A stretch of 64,000 bases of DNA from Mycobacterium cookii (GTDB taxonomy: Bacteria > Actinomycetota > Actinomycetes > Mycobacteriales > Mycobacteriaceae): contig NZ_AP022569.1 in NCBI RefSeq assembly GCF_010727945.1, positions 3,286,001 through 3,350,000 of the forward strand. Reading direction: 5' to 3'. The position numbers were made by a program, and so were the translations under genes. The first letter of the stretch is position 1. Each line of letters starts with the position of its first letter. The notes under the pieces are model-generated. The model was not told the origin of the DNA. It did not search any database and saw only the letters and a program-made list of their open reading frames with translations. Of the stretch, positions 1-7,625 are shown piece by piece.

Positions 1-544
1 GCAGGCCACCGGGCTGCGGCTTGACCACTACGCCGAAATCGGGTTCAGCGGGTTCGCCGCCCTGGTCGACGCCATGGGTGGGGTCACCGTCTGTCCGACC
101 GCACCGATCGACGATCCACTGGCCGGCATCAACCTGCGCGCCGGTTGCCAGAAGCTGGGTGGCGGCGACGCGCTGGGTTACGTCCGCAGCAGGGCCACGC
201 CGCGGGCCGATCTGGACCGGATGGTCGACCAGCGGCAGTTCATGTCGGCGCTGCTGCATCGGGCGACCAGCCCGGCGACCTGGCTCAACCCGTGGCGGTG
301 GTACTCGGTGCCGCGGGCGGCGGCCGGCGCGTTGACCGTCGACCACAACGACCACGTCTGGGATCTGGCCCGGCTGGCTTGGTCGCTGGTCGGGTCGACC
401 GCCACCTTGACCGTGCCGATCGGTGAGTTCACCAACAGCGACGCCGGGTCGGTGGTGGTGTGGGACCACGAGAAGGCCGCCGCGCTATTCGACGCAATGG
501 CCGCCGACCGGCCGGTGCCGTCCACAATTTCCAGCGGGTCGTAG
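1..544 (+). CDS. LytR-CpsA-Psr (LCP) family protein, 3' part (Rv3840-like)
   Basis: The gene is cut off at its 5' end by the window start; the frame opens at base 2 and ends at the TAG at 542-544, leaving about 180 residues. The visible part reads like the C-terminal half of an LCP domain: a GFxxLVDAMGGV segment, then a conserved GDALGYVRSR stretch followed by DLDRMxRQ-type residues, the classic arginine-rich LCP signature. LCP proteins transfer cell-wall glycopolymers (arabinogalactan to peptidoglycan in mycobacteria). The M. tuberculosis neighbour of bfrB, Rv3840, is of this class, so synteny agrees. Substrate and full length cannot be judged because the N-terminus and any membrane anchor are missing. 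Confidence 0.8.
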   Translation, partial: QATGLRLDHYAEIGFSGFAALVDAMGGVTVCPTAPIDDPLAGINLRAGCQKLGGGDALGYVRSRATPRADLDRMVDQRQFMSALLHRATSPATWLNPWRWYSVPRAAAGALTVDHNDHVWDLARLAWSLVGSTATLTVPIGEFTNSDAGSVVVWDHEKAAALFDAMAADRPVPSTISSGS

Positions 545-586
545 CGACCATTCACGATGACCTTTGGAATGGCGCTCGGTGTTAAT

Positions 587-620
587 TCAACATAGCCTTA
601 CATTACTTAGGCGACGCTGG
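587..620. promoter_or_regulatory. Possible tandem IdeR iron boxes upstream of bfrB
   Basis: Two overlapping stretches resemble the 19-bp IdeR box (TTAGGTTAGGCTAACCTAA). The reverse strand of 587-605 matches about 12 of 19 positions with the core AGGCTA. The forward strand 602-620 matches about 10 of 19 with the core TTAGGC. Both lie 58-91 bp before the bfrB start. In M. tuberculosis IdeR activates bfrB from tandem boxes upstream, so position and arrangement fit. The matches are imperfect and were scored by eye. Confidence 0.35.
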
Positions 621-677
621 CCTCAGTAAGGCCGACCTTGGATGACGAGACCTCTGAGCTGCAGTAGCGTGGTCGGC

Positions 678-1223
678 ATGAACGATCACGATGCCCATAA
701 AACAAAATTTCACGCTTTATTGCAAGAGCAGGTCTACCACGAATTCACCAATGCCCAGCAATACATTGCGATAGCCGTTTACTTCGACGGCGCGGACCTT
801 CGTCAGCTCGCAAAACACTTTTATTCGCAGGCCGTTGAAGAACGTAATCACGCGATGACGCTGGTGCGGTATCTGCTTGACCGCGATGTGCGGATCGAGA
901 TCCCCGCCGTCGACGTGGTCCGCAATTCATTCGATACGCCGCGCGACGCGCTGGCGTTGGCGCTGGATCAGGAGCGCACCGTTACCGACCAGGTCAGCAG
1001 GCTGGCCGCGGTGGCCCGCGACGAGGGCGACTACCTCGGCGAGCAGTTCATGCAGTGGTTCCTCAAGGAGCAGGTCGAGGAGATGGCGCTGATGACCACG
1101 CTGGTGCGGGTCGCCGATCGGGCCGGGGCGAACCTGTTCGACCTGGAGAACTTCGTTGCCCGGGAGATCGACTCGGCGCGCTCAGAGGCCGACGCCCCAG
1201 CCGCCGCGGGCGGCCGACTCTAG
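678..1223 (+). CDS. bfrB: Ferritin BfrB (Rv3841)
   Basis: This is a non-haem ferritin that oxidises Fe(II) and stores ferric iron in a 24-mer cage. The start at 678 gives 181 residues, the usual mycobacterial BfrB length; an upstream in-frame ATG at 642 would add 12 residues with no family counterpart. Ferritin helices carry the ferroxidase ligands in the EFTNAQQY and VEERNHAM segments, and the protein keeps the family's C-terminal tail ending in AAGGRL. The stop codon overlaps that of the convergent glpQ1 by 4 bp (CTAG). Probable IdeR boxes lie upstream. Confidence 0.96.
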   Translation: MNDHDAHKTKFHALLQEQVYHEFTNAQQYIAIAVYFDGADLRQLAKHFYSQAVEERNHAMTLVRYLLDRDVRIEIPAVDVVRNSFDTPRDALALALDQERTVTDQVSRLAAVARDEGDYLGEQFMQWFLKEQVEEMALMTTLVRVADRAGANLFDLENFVAREIDSARSEADAPAAAGGRL

Positions 1224-2044
1224 CGGGGGTCGGCGCCGGTCAGCCCGTCTTCCAGCCACGCTTTGACGCGGCCGGGATAGTTGGTGGCCAGCCAGGCCAC
1301 CCCGATGTCGCGGCAGAATCCGACGTCGTCGTAGTCGTCACAGGTCCAGCAGTACAGCGCGCGGCCCTGGGCTGCGGCCCGGTCGACGAGTTCGGGATGT
1401 TCGCGCAGAACACCGATCGACGGCCCGACCGCGGTGGCGCCGACGGTGCTGGCCGCGCTGCTGCTGAGGAACCGATGGCTCCTGCCGAGCAGCACCGTCG
1501 GCAGCAGCGGCGCCGCCCGGCGGACCCGCCACAGCGCGGCCGCGGAGAACGACATCACCACCGCCCGGGATCGGTCGGCCGAAGCGGGTGAAGCGATGCC
1601 GAAGCGATGCAGCAGCGCCAGCACTTTGCTTTCCACCAGTGCGCCGTAGCGGACCGGGTGCTTGGTTTCGATGAAGATCTTCACCGGCCGCTTCCAGTCC
1701 AGCACCAGCTCGACGAGGGCGTCCAGCGTCAGCAGACCGGTGTCACCGTGGGCGCCGTCGGCGCGCCAACTGCCATGCCACGCACCAAAATCCAGTTCGC
1801 GGAGCTCGGCCAGCGTCATCGCGCTGACCAGGCCGGCGCCACTGGATGTCCGGTCGAGTTTGCGGTCGTGCACGCAGACCAGGTGTCCGTCGCGGGTCAG
1901 CCGAACGTCGCATTCAACTCCGTCGGCGCCTTCCCGCAGCGCCAAGTCGTAGGCGGCCAGGGTGTGTTCGGGCAGGGAGGCCGACGCCCCCCGATGGGCC
2001 ACGACGAACGGGTGCCGCGAGTCCACCTCGCCGGCACCTGTCAT
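1220..2044 (-). CDS. glpQ1: Glycerophosphodiester phosphodiesterase GlpQ1 (Rv3842c)
   Basis: This GDPD-family enzyme hydrolyses glycerophosphodiesters to glycerol-3-phosphate and an alcohol. The N-terminal motif HPFVVAHRGASA, the PEHTLAAYDLA segment and GADGVECDVRLTRDG hold the catalytic His and the metal-binding Glu/Asp of the TIM barrel; VKIFIETKHP supplies a further metal-binding Glu. The ATG at 2044 gives 274 residues, the length of the M. tuberculosis protein, and leaves a 4-bp gap to the upstream membrane-protein gene. The alternative start at 2080 would overlap that gene by about 30 bp. Confidence 0.93.
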   Translation of the reverse strand: MTGAGEVDSRHPFVVAHRGASASLPEHTLAAYDLALREGADGVECDVRLTRDGHLVCVHDRKLDRTSSGAGLVSAMTLAELRELDFGAWHGSWRADGAHGDTGLLTLDALVELVLDWKRPVKIFIETKHPVRYGALVESKVLALLHRFGIASPASADRSRAVVMSFSAAALWRVRRAAPLLPTVLLGRSHRFLSSSAASTVGATAVGPSIGVLREHPELVDRAAAQGRALYCWTCDDYDDVGFCRDIGVAWLATNYPGRVKAWLEDGLTGADPR

Positions 2045-2048
2045 ATCC

Positions 2049-3179
2049 CTATGCTGCCGGTTCTTCACCCGCCAACTCAACCGCTGCAGTAGATCCCGCC
2101 GGATCCTTGCCGTCGTCCTCGACGACCACCCAGCGGTGTGCGGGCCGCTCGACCGGCTTGCGCTCGAACCCTTCGAACAGCTTGGCCGTCACCAGCACCG
2201 ACGCCAAAGCCAGCAGATAGGCCACGATCATCGCCGCCGTGTTGTTGGCGATACCCTGCGAATCCTGTGCGCCACTGGTCACCGTCGCGAAGACCGACGT
2301 CATGCTGCTGAGCAACCACAGCAGCCACCAACTCCAGATCACCGGTCGCAACCGGGTGTAGTGATCCTCGGTCCGGGCCAGCTCGATGACGTAGACCAAC
2401 GCCCACACCGTGGCAAGCAGCGGCAGACAGCAGAGCGCGACGCAGCCGGCCATCAGCGCCCAGCTGGTCGGACGGTCCGACGTGGCCAGGACCACGGCCA
2501 CGGAGATGGCCAGCACCATCGCGAACGACGGCGGCAGCAAGGTGCCCACCCACAGCGCCCGCCGCGAGCGGGATTCCGGCGTACCGCGGTGCTCGAACGC
2601 CGCGGCGCGACGGGCGATCATCCACCGGGTCAGCACTGCGGCACAGGTCATCACCGCGGCAACCGCTGCCAGGCTGGCCAGCACGCTCAGCAGCGCCGCC
2701 GCGTCGGCCACCAGCCAGTTCAGCAAGGTGTTGCGGTTGATGACCAGCAGGAGATAGCGCACCACGTGCACCAGCGCCGCTGTTCCCAGGGCGATCGCGG
2801 CGACGAAGAACGTCGTGCGAACGCGGTCGGCCGATGGCGCGGGCCGCGCCGCGCGACCCGGCCCGGCGCCCTCGGCCCCGACGCTGTCGCGCAAACCCCA
2901 GCGCGGTATCGCGGTGTATCGCGGCGTGGGTCCGAGCGGGCGGCGACGACGGCGAGGGGGTGGGGGTGGGCCGGGACGCAGCGCGATCCAGCGGTAGCCG
3001 GGTGGTAGTCGCGGCGCTGTCCGCGGGCCGGCACTCCAGGCACCGTCGGTACGCGCGGCGGGTGCGGCCGGCGTGGTCGTTGCCGGAGCCAGCAGCGTCC
3101 CGTTACAGCGCGGACACCACACACGCTGCTTGTCACGGACATTCCAGCGTGTGCCGCACTGGGAGCACACTTGGATCAT
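2049..3179 (-). CDS. Zinc-ribbon membrane protein (Rv3843c-like)
   Basis: The 376-residue protein opens with a CxxC-x15-CxxC zinc ribbon (residues 5-25), followed by a Pro/Arg-rich linker and then about six hydrophobic segments from roughly residue 125 onward. The overall plan is a soluble zinc ribbon fused to a polytopic membrane domain. It is upstream of, and probably cotranscribed with, glpQ1. No catalytic motif is visible and the function is unknown. Its start codon is supplied by the edge of the adjacent MIRU array: the last repeat peptide ends in a TGA that overlaps this ATG (ATGA). Confidence 0.82.
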   Translation of the reverse strand: MIQVCSQCGTRWNVRDKQRVWCPRCNGTLLAPATTTPAAPAARTDGAWSAGPRTAPRLPPGYRWIALRPGPPPPPRRRRRPLGPTPRYTAIPRWGLRDSVGAEGAGPGRAARPAPSADRVRTTFFVAAIALGTAALVHVVRYLLLVINRNTLLNWLVADAAALLSVLASLAAVAAVMTCAAVLTRWMIARRAAAFEHRGTPESRSRRALWVGTLLPPSFAMVLAISVAVVLATSDRPTSWALMAGCVALCCLPLLATVWALVYVIELARTEDHYTRLRPVIWSWWLLWLLSSMTSVFATVTSGAQDSQGIANNTAAMIVAYLLALASVLVTAKLFEGFERKPVERPAHRWVVVEDDGKDPAGSTAAVELAGEEPAA

Positions 3180-3516
3180 CTGCGCCGCTCCTCCTCATCG
3201 CTGCGCTCTGCATCGTCACCGGCGGGGATCATCTGCGCCGCTCTCCCCCGCAAGCGGGAGGTGCCCCCACCACATCGCTGCGCTCTGCATCGTCACCGGC
3301 GGGGATCATCTGCGCCGCTCTCCCCCGCAAGCGGGAGGTGCCCCCACCACATCGCTGCGCTCTGCATCGTCACCGGCGGGGATCATCTGCGCCGCTCTCC
3401 CCCGCAAGCGGGAGGTGCCCCCACCACATCGCTGCGCTCTGCATCGTCACCGGCGGGGATCATCTGCGCCGCTCCTCCACATCGCTGCGCTCTGCATCGT
3501 CACCGGCGGGGATCAT
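3177..3516 (-). repeat. MIRU array, five units (53, 77, 77, 77, 53 bp)
   Basis: Tandem units are read on the minus strand. Unit starts (ATGATCC) fall at 3516, 3463, 3386, 3309 and 3232, giving spacings of 53, 77, 77, 77 and 53 bp to the start codon of the membrane-protein gene at 3179. The 77-bp units differ from the 53-bp units by a GC-rich insert containing CTCCCCCGCAAGCGGGAG, which can form a hairpin. Each unit encodes an 18- or 26-residue peptide beginning MIPAGDDAERSD, stops with TGA overlapping the next ATG, and carries a GGAGGAG- or GGGGAG-type ribosome-binding sequence about 10 nt before that ATG. The 77/53-bp sizes and the ATGA overlap are the hallmarks of mycobacterial interspersed repetitive units. 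Confidence 0.93.
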
Positions 3517-3525
3517 CAGATCAGC

Positions 3526-3870
3526 CTAGATGCTGCCCGGGCTGCCATCGTCGGTGACGACCGGACGACCGGCCTCGGCCCAGGCGGTCATCCCGCCGTT
3601 GACGTTGATCGGCTCGAACCCGCTGCGGGCGAGGAAGTCGGCGACTTTGGCCGAGCGGCCGCCGAGCTTGCACACGACGTAGAGCGTCGCGGTCCGGCTG
3701 ATCTCGTCGAGCCGGGCCGGCACGTCGCCCATCGGGATGTGTTGGGCTTCGGCGGCGTGCCCGCGACTCCACTCGTCGTCCTCCCGGACATCCAGCAACA
3801 CCGCCGACGGCCCGAATTGGGCGGGCAAGTCCGCGACCCCGATCTGCGCCACAGCCGATTCACCATCCAT
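3526..3870 (-). CDS. Single-domain rhodanese-like protein
   Basis: This is a 114-residue single rhodanese domain with LLDVREDDEW near the N-terminus, HIPMGDV in the middle, and the active-site loop VCKLGGRS with Cys67 as sulfur acceptor. Such proteins move sulfane sulfur from thiosulfate or persulfides to thiol acceptors; the real substrate is unknown. The ATG at 3870 is preferred over one at 3927 because the extra residues are Arg-rich and outside the fold. It lies upstream of the MIRU array and the zinc-ribbon membrane gene on the same strand, so the three may be cotranscribed. Confidence 0.85.
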   Translation of the reverse strand: MDGESAVAQIGVADLPAQFGPSAVLLDVREDDEWSRGHAAEAQHIPMGDVPARLDEISRTATLYVVCKLGGRSAKVADFLARSGFEPINVNGGMTAWAEAGRPVVTDDGSPGSI

Positions 3871-3930
3871 GCGGTCGATCTTGGCACGCACGCCCCGGCC
3901 GCGCTGCGACTGGCGTCCAGCTACCAACGG

Positions 3931-4029
3931 GTATCCACAGTTTCCACAGGTTTATCCACAGCCCCGGTCCAACCGCGGTTCGCTTTGACGCGCGGTCAAT
4001 ACCGGGACGCCGCTCATCGCTGTGGATAA
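3931..4029. promoter_or_regulatory. Cluster of DnaA-box-like 9-mers
   Basis: The intergenic region upstream of the rhodanese gene contains TTATCCACA (3952-3960), the near match GTATCCACA (3931-3939), the weaker TTTCCACAG (3941-3949), and an inverted perfect copy TGTGGATAA (4021-4029). The perfect copies equal the classical DnaA-box consensus. Three boxes lie within 30 bp. It could be a DnaA-responsive promoter for the rhodanese gene or a DnaA-titrating site. There is no dnaA or dnaN nearby, so it is not the chromosomal origin itself. Confidence 0.6.
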
Positions 4030-4342
4030 ATGCCGGCCGTTACCGGACCGTGATCGACAGCCCACGCCGGCCCTCAGCGAATCCTTAGGCGATCTCATGG
4101 CATAGGTCCGCATCCCCTCTATGGGGGATGTCACAGCCGGCCCCAGCGGTTGAGGCAAGCCCACGCCCGGTCTTATTAGCAATGCGTACAAGGACATCGC
4201 CAGCAACAAGATGCTGGTCAACGCGCCGCGATCGACTCAATTTTTCAGGCGGTACATAAGAGGTTATGATCGCGATCACTGAGATCTTTTGTGACTCATC
4301 TCACTGGGGGACCTAGTTGGACACGCAGGCCGGAGCTTCTCG

Positions 4343-4501
4343 ATGACAACGCAACCGATCGGACCACAGTCGGCGCGGACAACGTCGCGCTGGTACACCA
4401 CGTCGGCGACGTGTAATCGCTCCTATTTGCTTGCCGGCCTTCGCGCCGGACTCATCGCTCTGGTCTTACTGGCGGTCCTCGCCTTCATCATCTGGTTCTG
4501 A
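4343..4501 (+). CDS. Small single-pass membrane protein (52 aa)
   Basis: ATG at 4343 with GGAG seven bases upstream opens a 52-codon frame ending TGA at 4499-4501. The N-terminal half is polar (MTTQPIGPQSARTTSR). The C-terminal half is a strongly hydrophobic helix (LIALVLLAVLAFIIWF) reaching almost to the end, giving a tail-anchored or single-pass topology. It sits about 150 bp upstream of sodA on the same strand. No family is recognised; the ribosome-binding site, clean membrane segment and position between convincing genes support it being real. Confidence 0.6.
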   Translation: MTTQPIGPQSARTTSRWYTTSATCNRSYLLAGLRAGLIALVLLAVLAFIIWF

Positions 4502-4654
4502 ACCCACCCCATTGGGTAACCCCGCCAAACACTCGTTCTTGCGGCGCGCGCGGTGATGGAGCAGGGTTAGTTACGCCAAAGCCGCCGCTTCGCTAACAGC
4601 CTGCGAGTGAAGCGTCAGATCAGATCGTCAACGATCCTCGAAGGAAGGAACCCC

Positions 4655-5278
4655 GTGGCCGAATACACTTTGCCCGACCTGGATTGGGACTACGGAGCGT
4701 TGGAGCCCCATATTTCGGGCCAGATCAACGAACTTCACCACGACAAGCACCACGCGACGTACGTCAAAGGCGCCAACGATGCGGTTGCCAAGCTCGAAGA
4801 AGCGCGTGCGAAAGACGACCAGTCGGCCATCCTGTTGAACGAGAAGAACTTGGCTTTCAACTTGGCCGGCCACGTCAACCACAGCTTGTGGTGGAAGAAC
4901 CTGTCTCCCAACGGCGGTGACAAGCCGACCGGTGAGCTCGCCGCCGCCATCGATGAGGCGTTCGGATCGTTCGACAAGTTCCGCGCGCAGTTCACTGCGG
5001 CTGCGACCACGGTGCAGGGCTCGGGTTGGGCCGCGCTCGGGTGGGACAGCCTCGGCCAGAAGCTGTTGATATTCCAGGTTTACGACCACCAAACCAATTT
5101 CCCCCTCGGTATCGTTCCGCTGTTGGTGCTCGACATGTGGGAGCACGCGTTCTACTTGCAGTACAAGAACGTGAAGGCCGACTTCGCCAAAGCGTTTTGG
5201 AACATCGTCAACTGGGAGGACGTCCAGTCGCGTTACGGGACTGCGACTTCGAAGGCTCAGGGGCTCATCGCCGGCTAG
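4655..5278 (+). CDS. sodA: Superoxide dismutase SodA (Fe/Mn type, Rv3846)
   Basis: This enzyme dismutates superoxide to oxygen and peroxide. The GTG at 4655 follows a strong purine-rich ribosome-binding site (AAGGAAGGAA) and gives 207 residues, the family length. Metal ligands are visible as His28, His76, Asp160 and His164 (in LDMWEHAFY), matching M. tuberculosis numbering; His145 lies in the YDHQTN segment near the metal. No signal peptide is present; the M. tuberculosis homologue is nonetheless found outside the cell through SecA2. A strong hairpin terminator follows. Confidence 0.97.
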   Translation: MAEYTLPDLDWDYGALEPHISGQINELHHDKHHATYVKGANDAVAKLEEARAKDDQSAILLNEKNLAFNLAGHVNHSLWWKNLSPNGGDKPTGELAAAIDEAFGSFDKFRAQFTAAATTVQGSGWAALGWDSLGQKLLIFQVYDHQTNFPLGIVPLLVLDMWEHAFYLQYKNVKADFAKAFWNIVNWEDVQSRYGTATSKAQGLIAG

Positions 5279-5297
5279 CTTCGGCTTTCTTCGTCTC

Positions 5298-5326
5298 GGG
5301 GCGTCGCGCCACTCGCGCGGCGCCCC
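5298..5326 (+). terminator. Hairpin terminator after sodA
   Basis: GGGGCGTCGCGC (5298-5309) pairs with GCGCGGCGCCCC (5315-5326) over 12 bp with a single G-T wobble and a 5-nt loop. It begins about 20 bp after the sodA stop and is followed by T-rich sequence. Confidence 0.75.
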
Positions 5327-5443
5327 GAACTCTATTTCGACGGTGTTTCTTTTTTGCTTTGTCGCCGTTGGTTGCTCGTGTCAGCTTGCGGGCGTTGCCA
5401 GGCTGCCGCATGCTGATCTGATCGACCCACAGGGGAGGGCGAC

Positions 5444-5977
5444 ATGGATACTGGTTCAGGCCGGGCCATTGAAGTGGCCCCCTTCCATTCTCGTGGTGCC
5501 CTGAAAGGCTTTGTGGTTTCCGGGCGGTGGCCCGATTCGACAAAAGAGTGGGCGCAATTGCTGATGGTCGCCGTCAGGGTGGCGTCGTTGCCCGGATTGC
5601 TGGAAACCACAACGGTTTTCGGTGTGCGCGAGGAACTGCCGGAAGCTCCTGCGCCGGGCACCGTGGGCCTGGTGTTGGCAGAAGGTCCGGTAGTAGGCGA
5701 ATCAGCAATCAAGCCAGGCTATTTCGCCGACCATCAGCCGCCCGCTCTGTTGATGCTGCATCCGCCTTCCGAGACGATGCCGTCGCTGCCCGAGTGCAAC
5801 GGCGCGGCGTCGGGCTGCGTGCTGTTGCCCGGTCTGCCCTATCTGGGGCTGGAGCACCGGGCCGCGTGGGTGGAGGCCGAAGCCGACGGCACGATCACGT
5901 CGATGGTCAGCCGCGTAGGCGTCGACCCGATCAGCCACCCCGATACAGCTATCTTGGCGATGCTGCTTGCCGCCTAG
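5444..5977 (+). CDS. Conserved hypothetical protein (Rv3847-like)
   Basis: The 177-residue protein has a strong ribosome-binding site (GGGGAGGGCGAC) just before its ATG. Length and place directly after sodA match M. tuberculosis Rv3847. It has no signal peptide or obvious membrane span and no catalytic motif that can be recognised by eye. Two cysteines lie in the central part (LPECNGAASGCVLLPG), which could bind a metal or form a disulfide. Function unknown. Confidence 0.85.
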   Translation: MDTGSGRAIEVAPFHSRGALKGFVVSGRWPDSTKEWAQLLMVAVRVASLPGLLETTTVFGVREELPEAPAPGTVGLVLAEGPVVGESAIKPGYFADHQPPALLMLHPPSETMPSLPECNGAASGCVLLPGLPYLGLEHRAAWVEAEADGTITSMVSRVGVDPISHPDTAILAMLLAA

Positions 5978-6454
5978 GCATTCGCGCGTCTGAGGCCCAC
6001 CGCGCCGGCCGTGAGCCGATGCGCCGCCCCGGCCGTCGAGTCAGTCGCCTCCGGTGACAGCTGAGCGGATGACCGATGCTTGGCGACAGCATGCGCCGTC
6101 CGCCCAATGCGGCCGCGCCGGTAGTCCCTGCAGCTCGACAGCAAATCGAACCTCTGATCGCACGCGTGATCGCGTAGGTTGCCGCGGACATCACCGCGTC
6201 GGCCCGGCGAGGCCGCCCGATGCCCCCAATATGCGCCGAACCCGCGAAACATCACACAATTCCCTTGGAACATCATGTGTATTCGCTGCACAGCGCTATT
6301 GGGGCGACGGCTCACCGCGGCGACGAACCCGGGCACCCGCTGACGACAATTCGGCTCAAGTTTGCACTTGGTTGCGACGATAACTCTGGCTACGATGGTC
6401 AGCAAATACTTGAACGGAGCTACTCGGTCTACCAACCCGGTGGAGGTCATATCG
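5978..6454. other. Long upstream region of espR, no gene seen
   Basis: About 480 bp separate the Rv3847 homologue from espR. M. tuberculosis has the membrane protein Rv3848 here; no equivalent frame is present. The second half is relatively AT-rich for this genome (around 6240-6300 and 6360-6440), as expected for a promoter and for binding by nucleoid proteins such as EspR itself. No convincing hairpin or small gene was found. Confidence 0.5.
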
Positions 6455-6853
6455 ATGAGCACGACATTTTCCGCCCGCCTGAACCGTCTGTTCGATACGG
6501 TCTACCCGCCCGGACGGGGTCCGCACACTTCTGCTGAAGTCATCGCGGCGCTCAAGGCTGAAGGAATCACGATGTCGGCTCCGTATTTATCGCAGCTACG
6601 CTCTGGCAACCGCACCAACCCGTCGTCGGCAACCATGGCCGCCCTGGCGAACTTCTTCCGCATCAGGCCCGCGTACTTCACCGACGACGAGTACTACGAG
6701 AAGCTCGACAAGGAGCTCTCGTGGTTGCTGGTCATGCGCGACGAGGGTGTCCGGCGCATCGCCCTGCGGGCGAGCGGCTTGTCACAGGAGGCGCAAGAAG
6801 ACATCGTTCACCGCGTCGACGAGCTGCGCCGCAAGGAGCAGCTGGACGCCTGA
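6455..6853 (+). CDS. espR: Nucleoid-associated regulator EspR (Rv3849)
   Basis: This is a 132-residue dimeric helix-turn-helix protein. The sequence follows EspR closely: MSTTFSARLNRLFDTVYPPG, then the HTH around residues 30-60 (ITMSAPYLSQLRSGNRTNPS), then a C-terminal dimerisation region. The ATG at 6455 follows GGAGG. EspR is known in M. tuberculosis as a long-range nucleoid organiser and activator of espACD and hence of ESX-1 secretion. No ESX-1 genes are present at their usual place in this window, so here EspR may serve mainly as a global regulator. Confidence 0.96.
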   Translation: MSTTFSARLNRLFDTVYPPGRGPHTSAEVIAALKAEGITMSAPYLSQLRSGNRTNPSSATMAALANFFRIRPAYFTDDEYYEKLDKELSWLLVMRDEGVRRIALRASGLSQEAQEDIVHRVDELRRKEQLDA

Positions 6854-6946
6854 CGGCAGCCGCCACGGTCGGCCCGGTTAGGGTTGGCCCATCGCTGCCG
6901 CACAGGCACCGCGATCGTCGACGAGACCCATGGAGGTAGTGCGCGA

Positions 6947-7603
6947 ATGGGCCTGTTCGGCAAGCGAAAGACCCGTGCGACGCGTCGAGCCGAGGCCCGC
7001 GCGATCAAAGCCCGGGCCAAGCTCGAGGCCAAGCTGGCAGCCAAGAACGAGGTTCGCCGGTTCAAGGCAGCGCAGCGCGCTGAGACAAAGCATCTGCGCG
7101 AGCAACTGAAGGCCCAGCGCGGCAGCGACCAAACCGCGTTGAAGATCGCCGAGGCTCAACTGAAAACCGTGCGCGAGGGCAAGTTGTTGTCGCCGGCGCG
7201 GATTCGCCGTCTGCTGACGGTGTCGCGGTTACTCGCGCCGATCGTGGTGCCGGTCGCCTACCGGGTTTCGATCGCGGCACGCGGACTGATCGACCAGCGG
7301 CGCGCCGACCGGCTCGGGGTCCCGCTGGCTCAGATCGGTCGATTCTCCGGGCACGGCGGCCGGTTGTCGGCCCGCGTCGCCGGAGCCGAACAGTCACTGC
7401 GGACCGTGCAGGAGAACAAGCCCAAGGACCCCGAGACCAAGCAGTTCGTCACCGAGATGTCCGCGCGGCTCACCGACCTCGCGGCGGCGATCACCGCCGC
7501 GGAGAACATGCCCGCCACCCGCCGCCGCGGCGCCCACGCCGCGATCTCGAGCCAGCTCGACGAAATCGACGCCGACCTGATGGCGCGCCTCGGCCTGGCC
7601 TGA
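6947..7603 (+). CDS. Conserved protein with basic coiled-coil N-terminus (Rv3850-like)
   Basis: The 218-residue protein has the length of M. tuberculosis Rv3850. The ATG at 6947 follows GGAGGT. Residues 1-80 are rich in Lys/Arg/Ala/Glu with heptad-like spacing (MGLFGKRKTRATRRAEARAI onward), suggesting a charged coiled coil. A hydrophobic patch near residue 90 (LLAPIVVPVAYRVSIAA) may touch the membrane, and a second Ala-rich helical region closes the protein. It lies just after espR on the same strand. Function unknown. Confidence 0.85.
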   Translation: MGLFGKRKTRATRRAEARAIKARAKLEAKLAAKNEVRRFKAAQRAETKHLREQLKAQRGSDQTALKIAEAQLKTVREGKLLSPARIRRLLTVSRLLAPIVVPVAYRVSIAARGLIDQRRADRLGVPLAQIGRFSGHGGRLSARVAGAEQSLRTVQENKPKDPETKQFVTEMSARLTDLAAAITAAENMPATRRRGAHAAISSQLDEIDADLMARLGLA

Positions 7604-7625
7604 CCTCTGGAGGCTCCGAACAACA

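Noticed and set aside
3931..4029. Chromosomal replication origin
   Set aside because: DnaA boxes are present but dnaA, dnaN, rpmH and the usual oriC layout are not.
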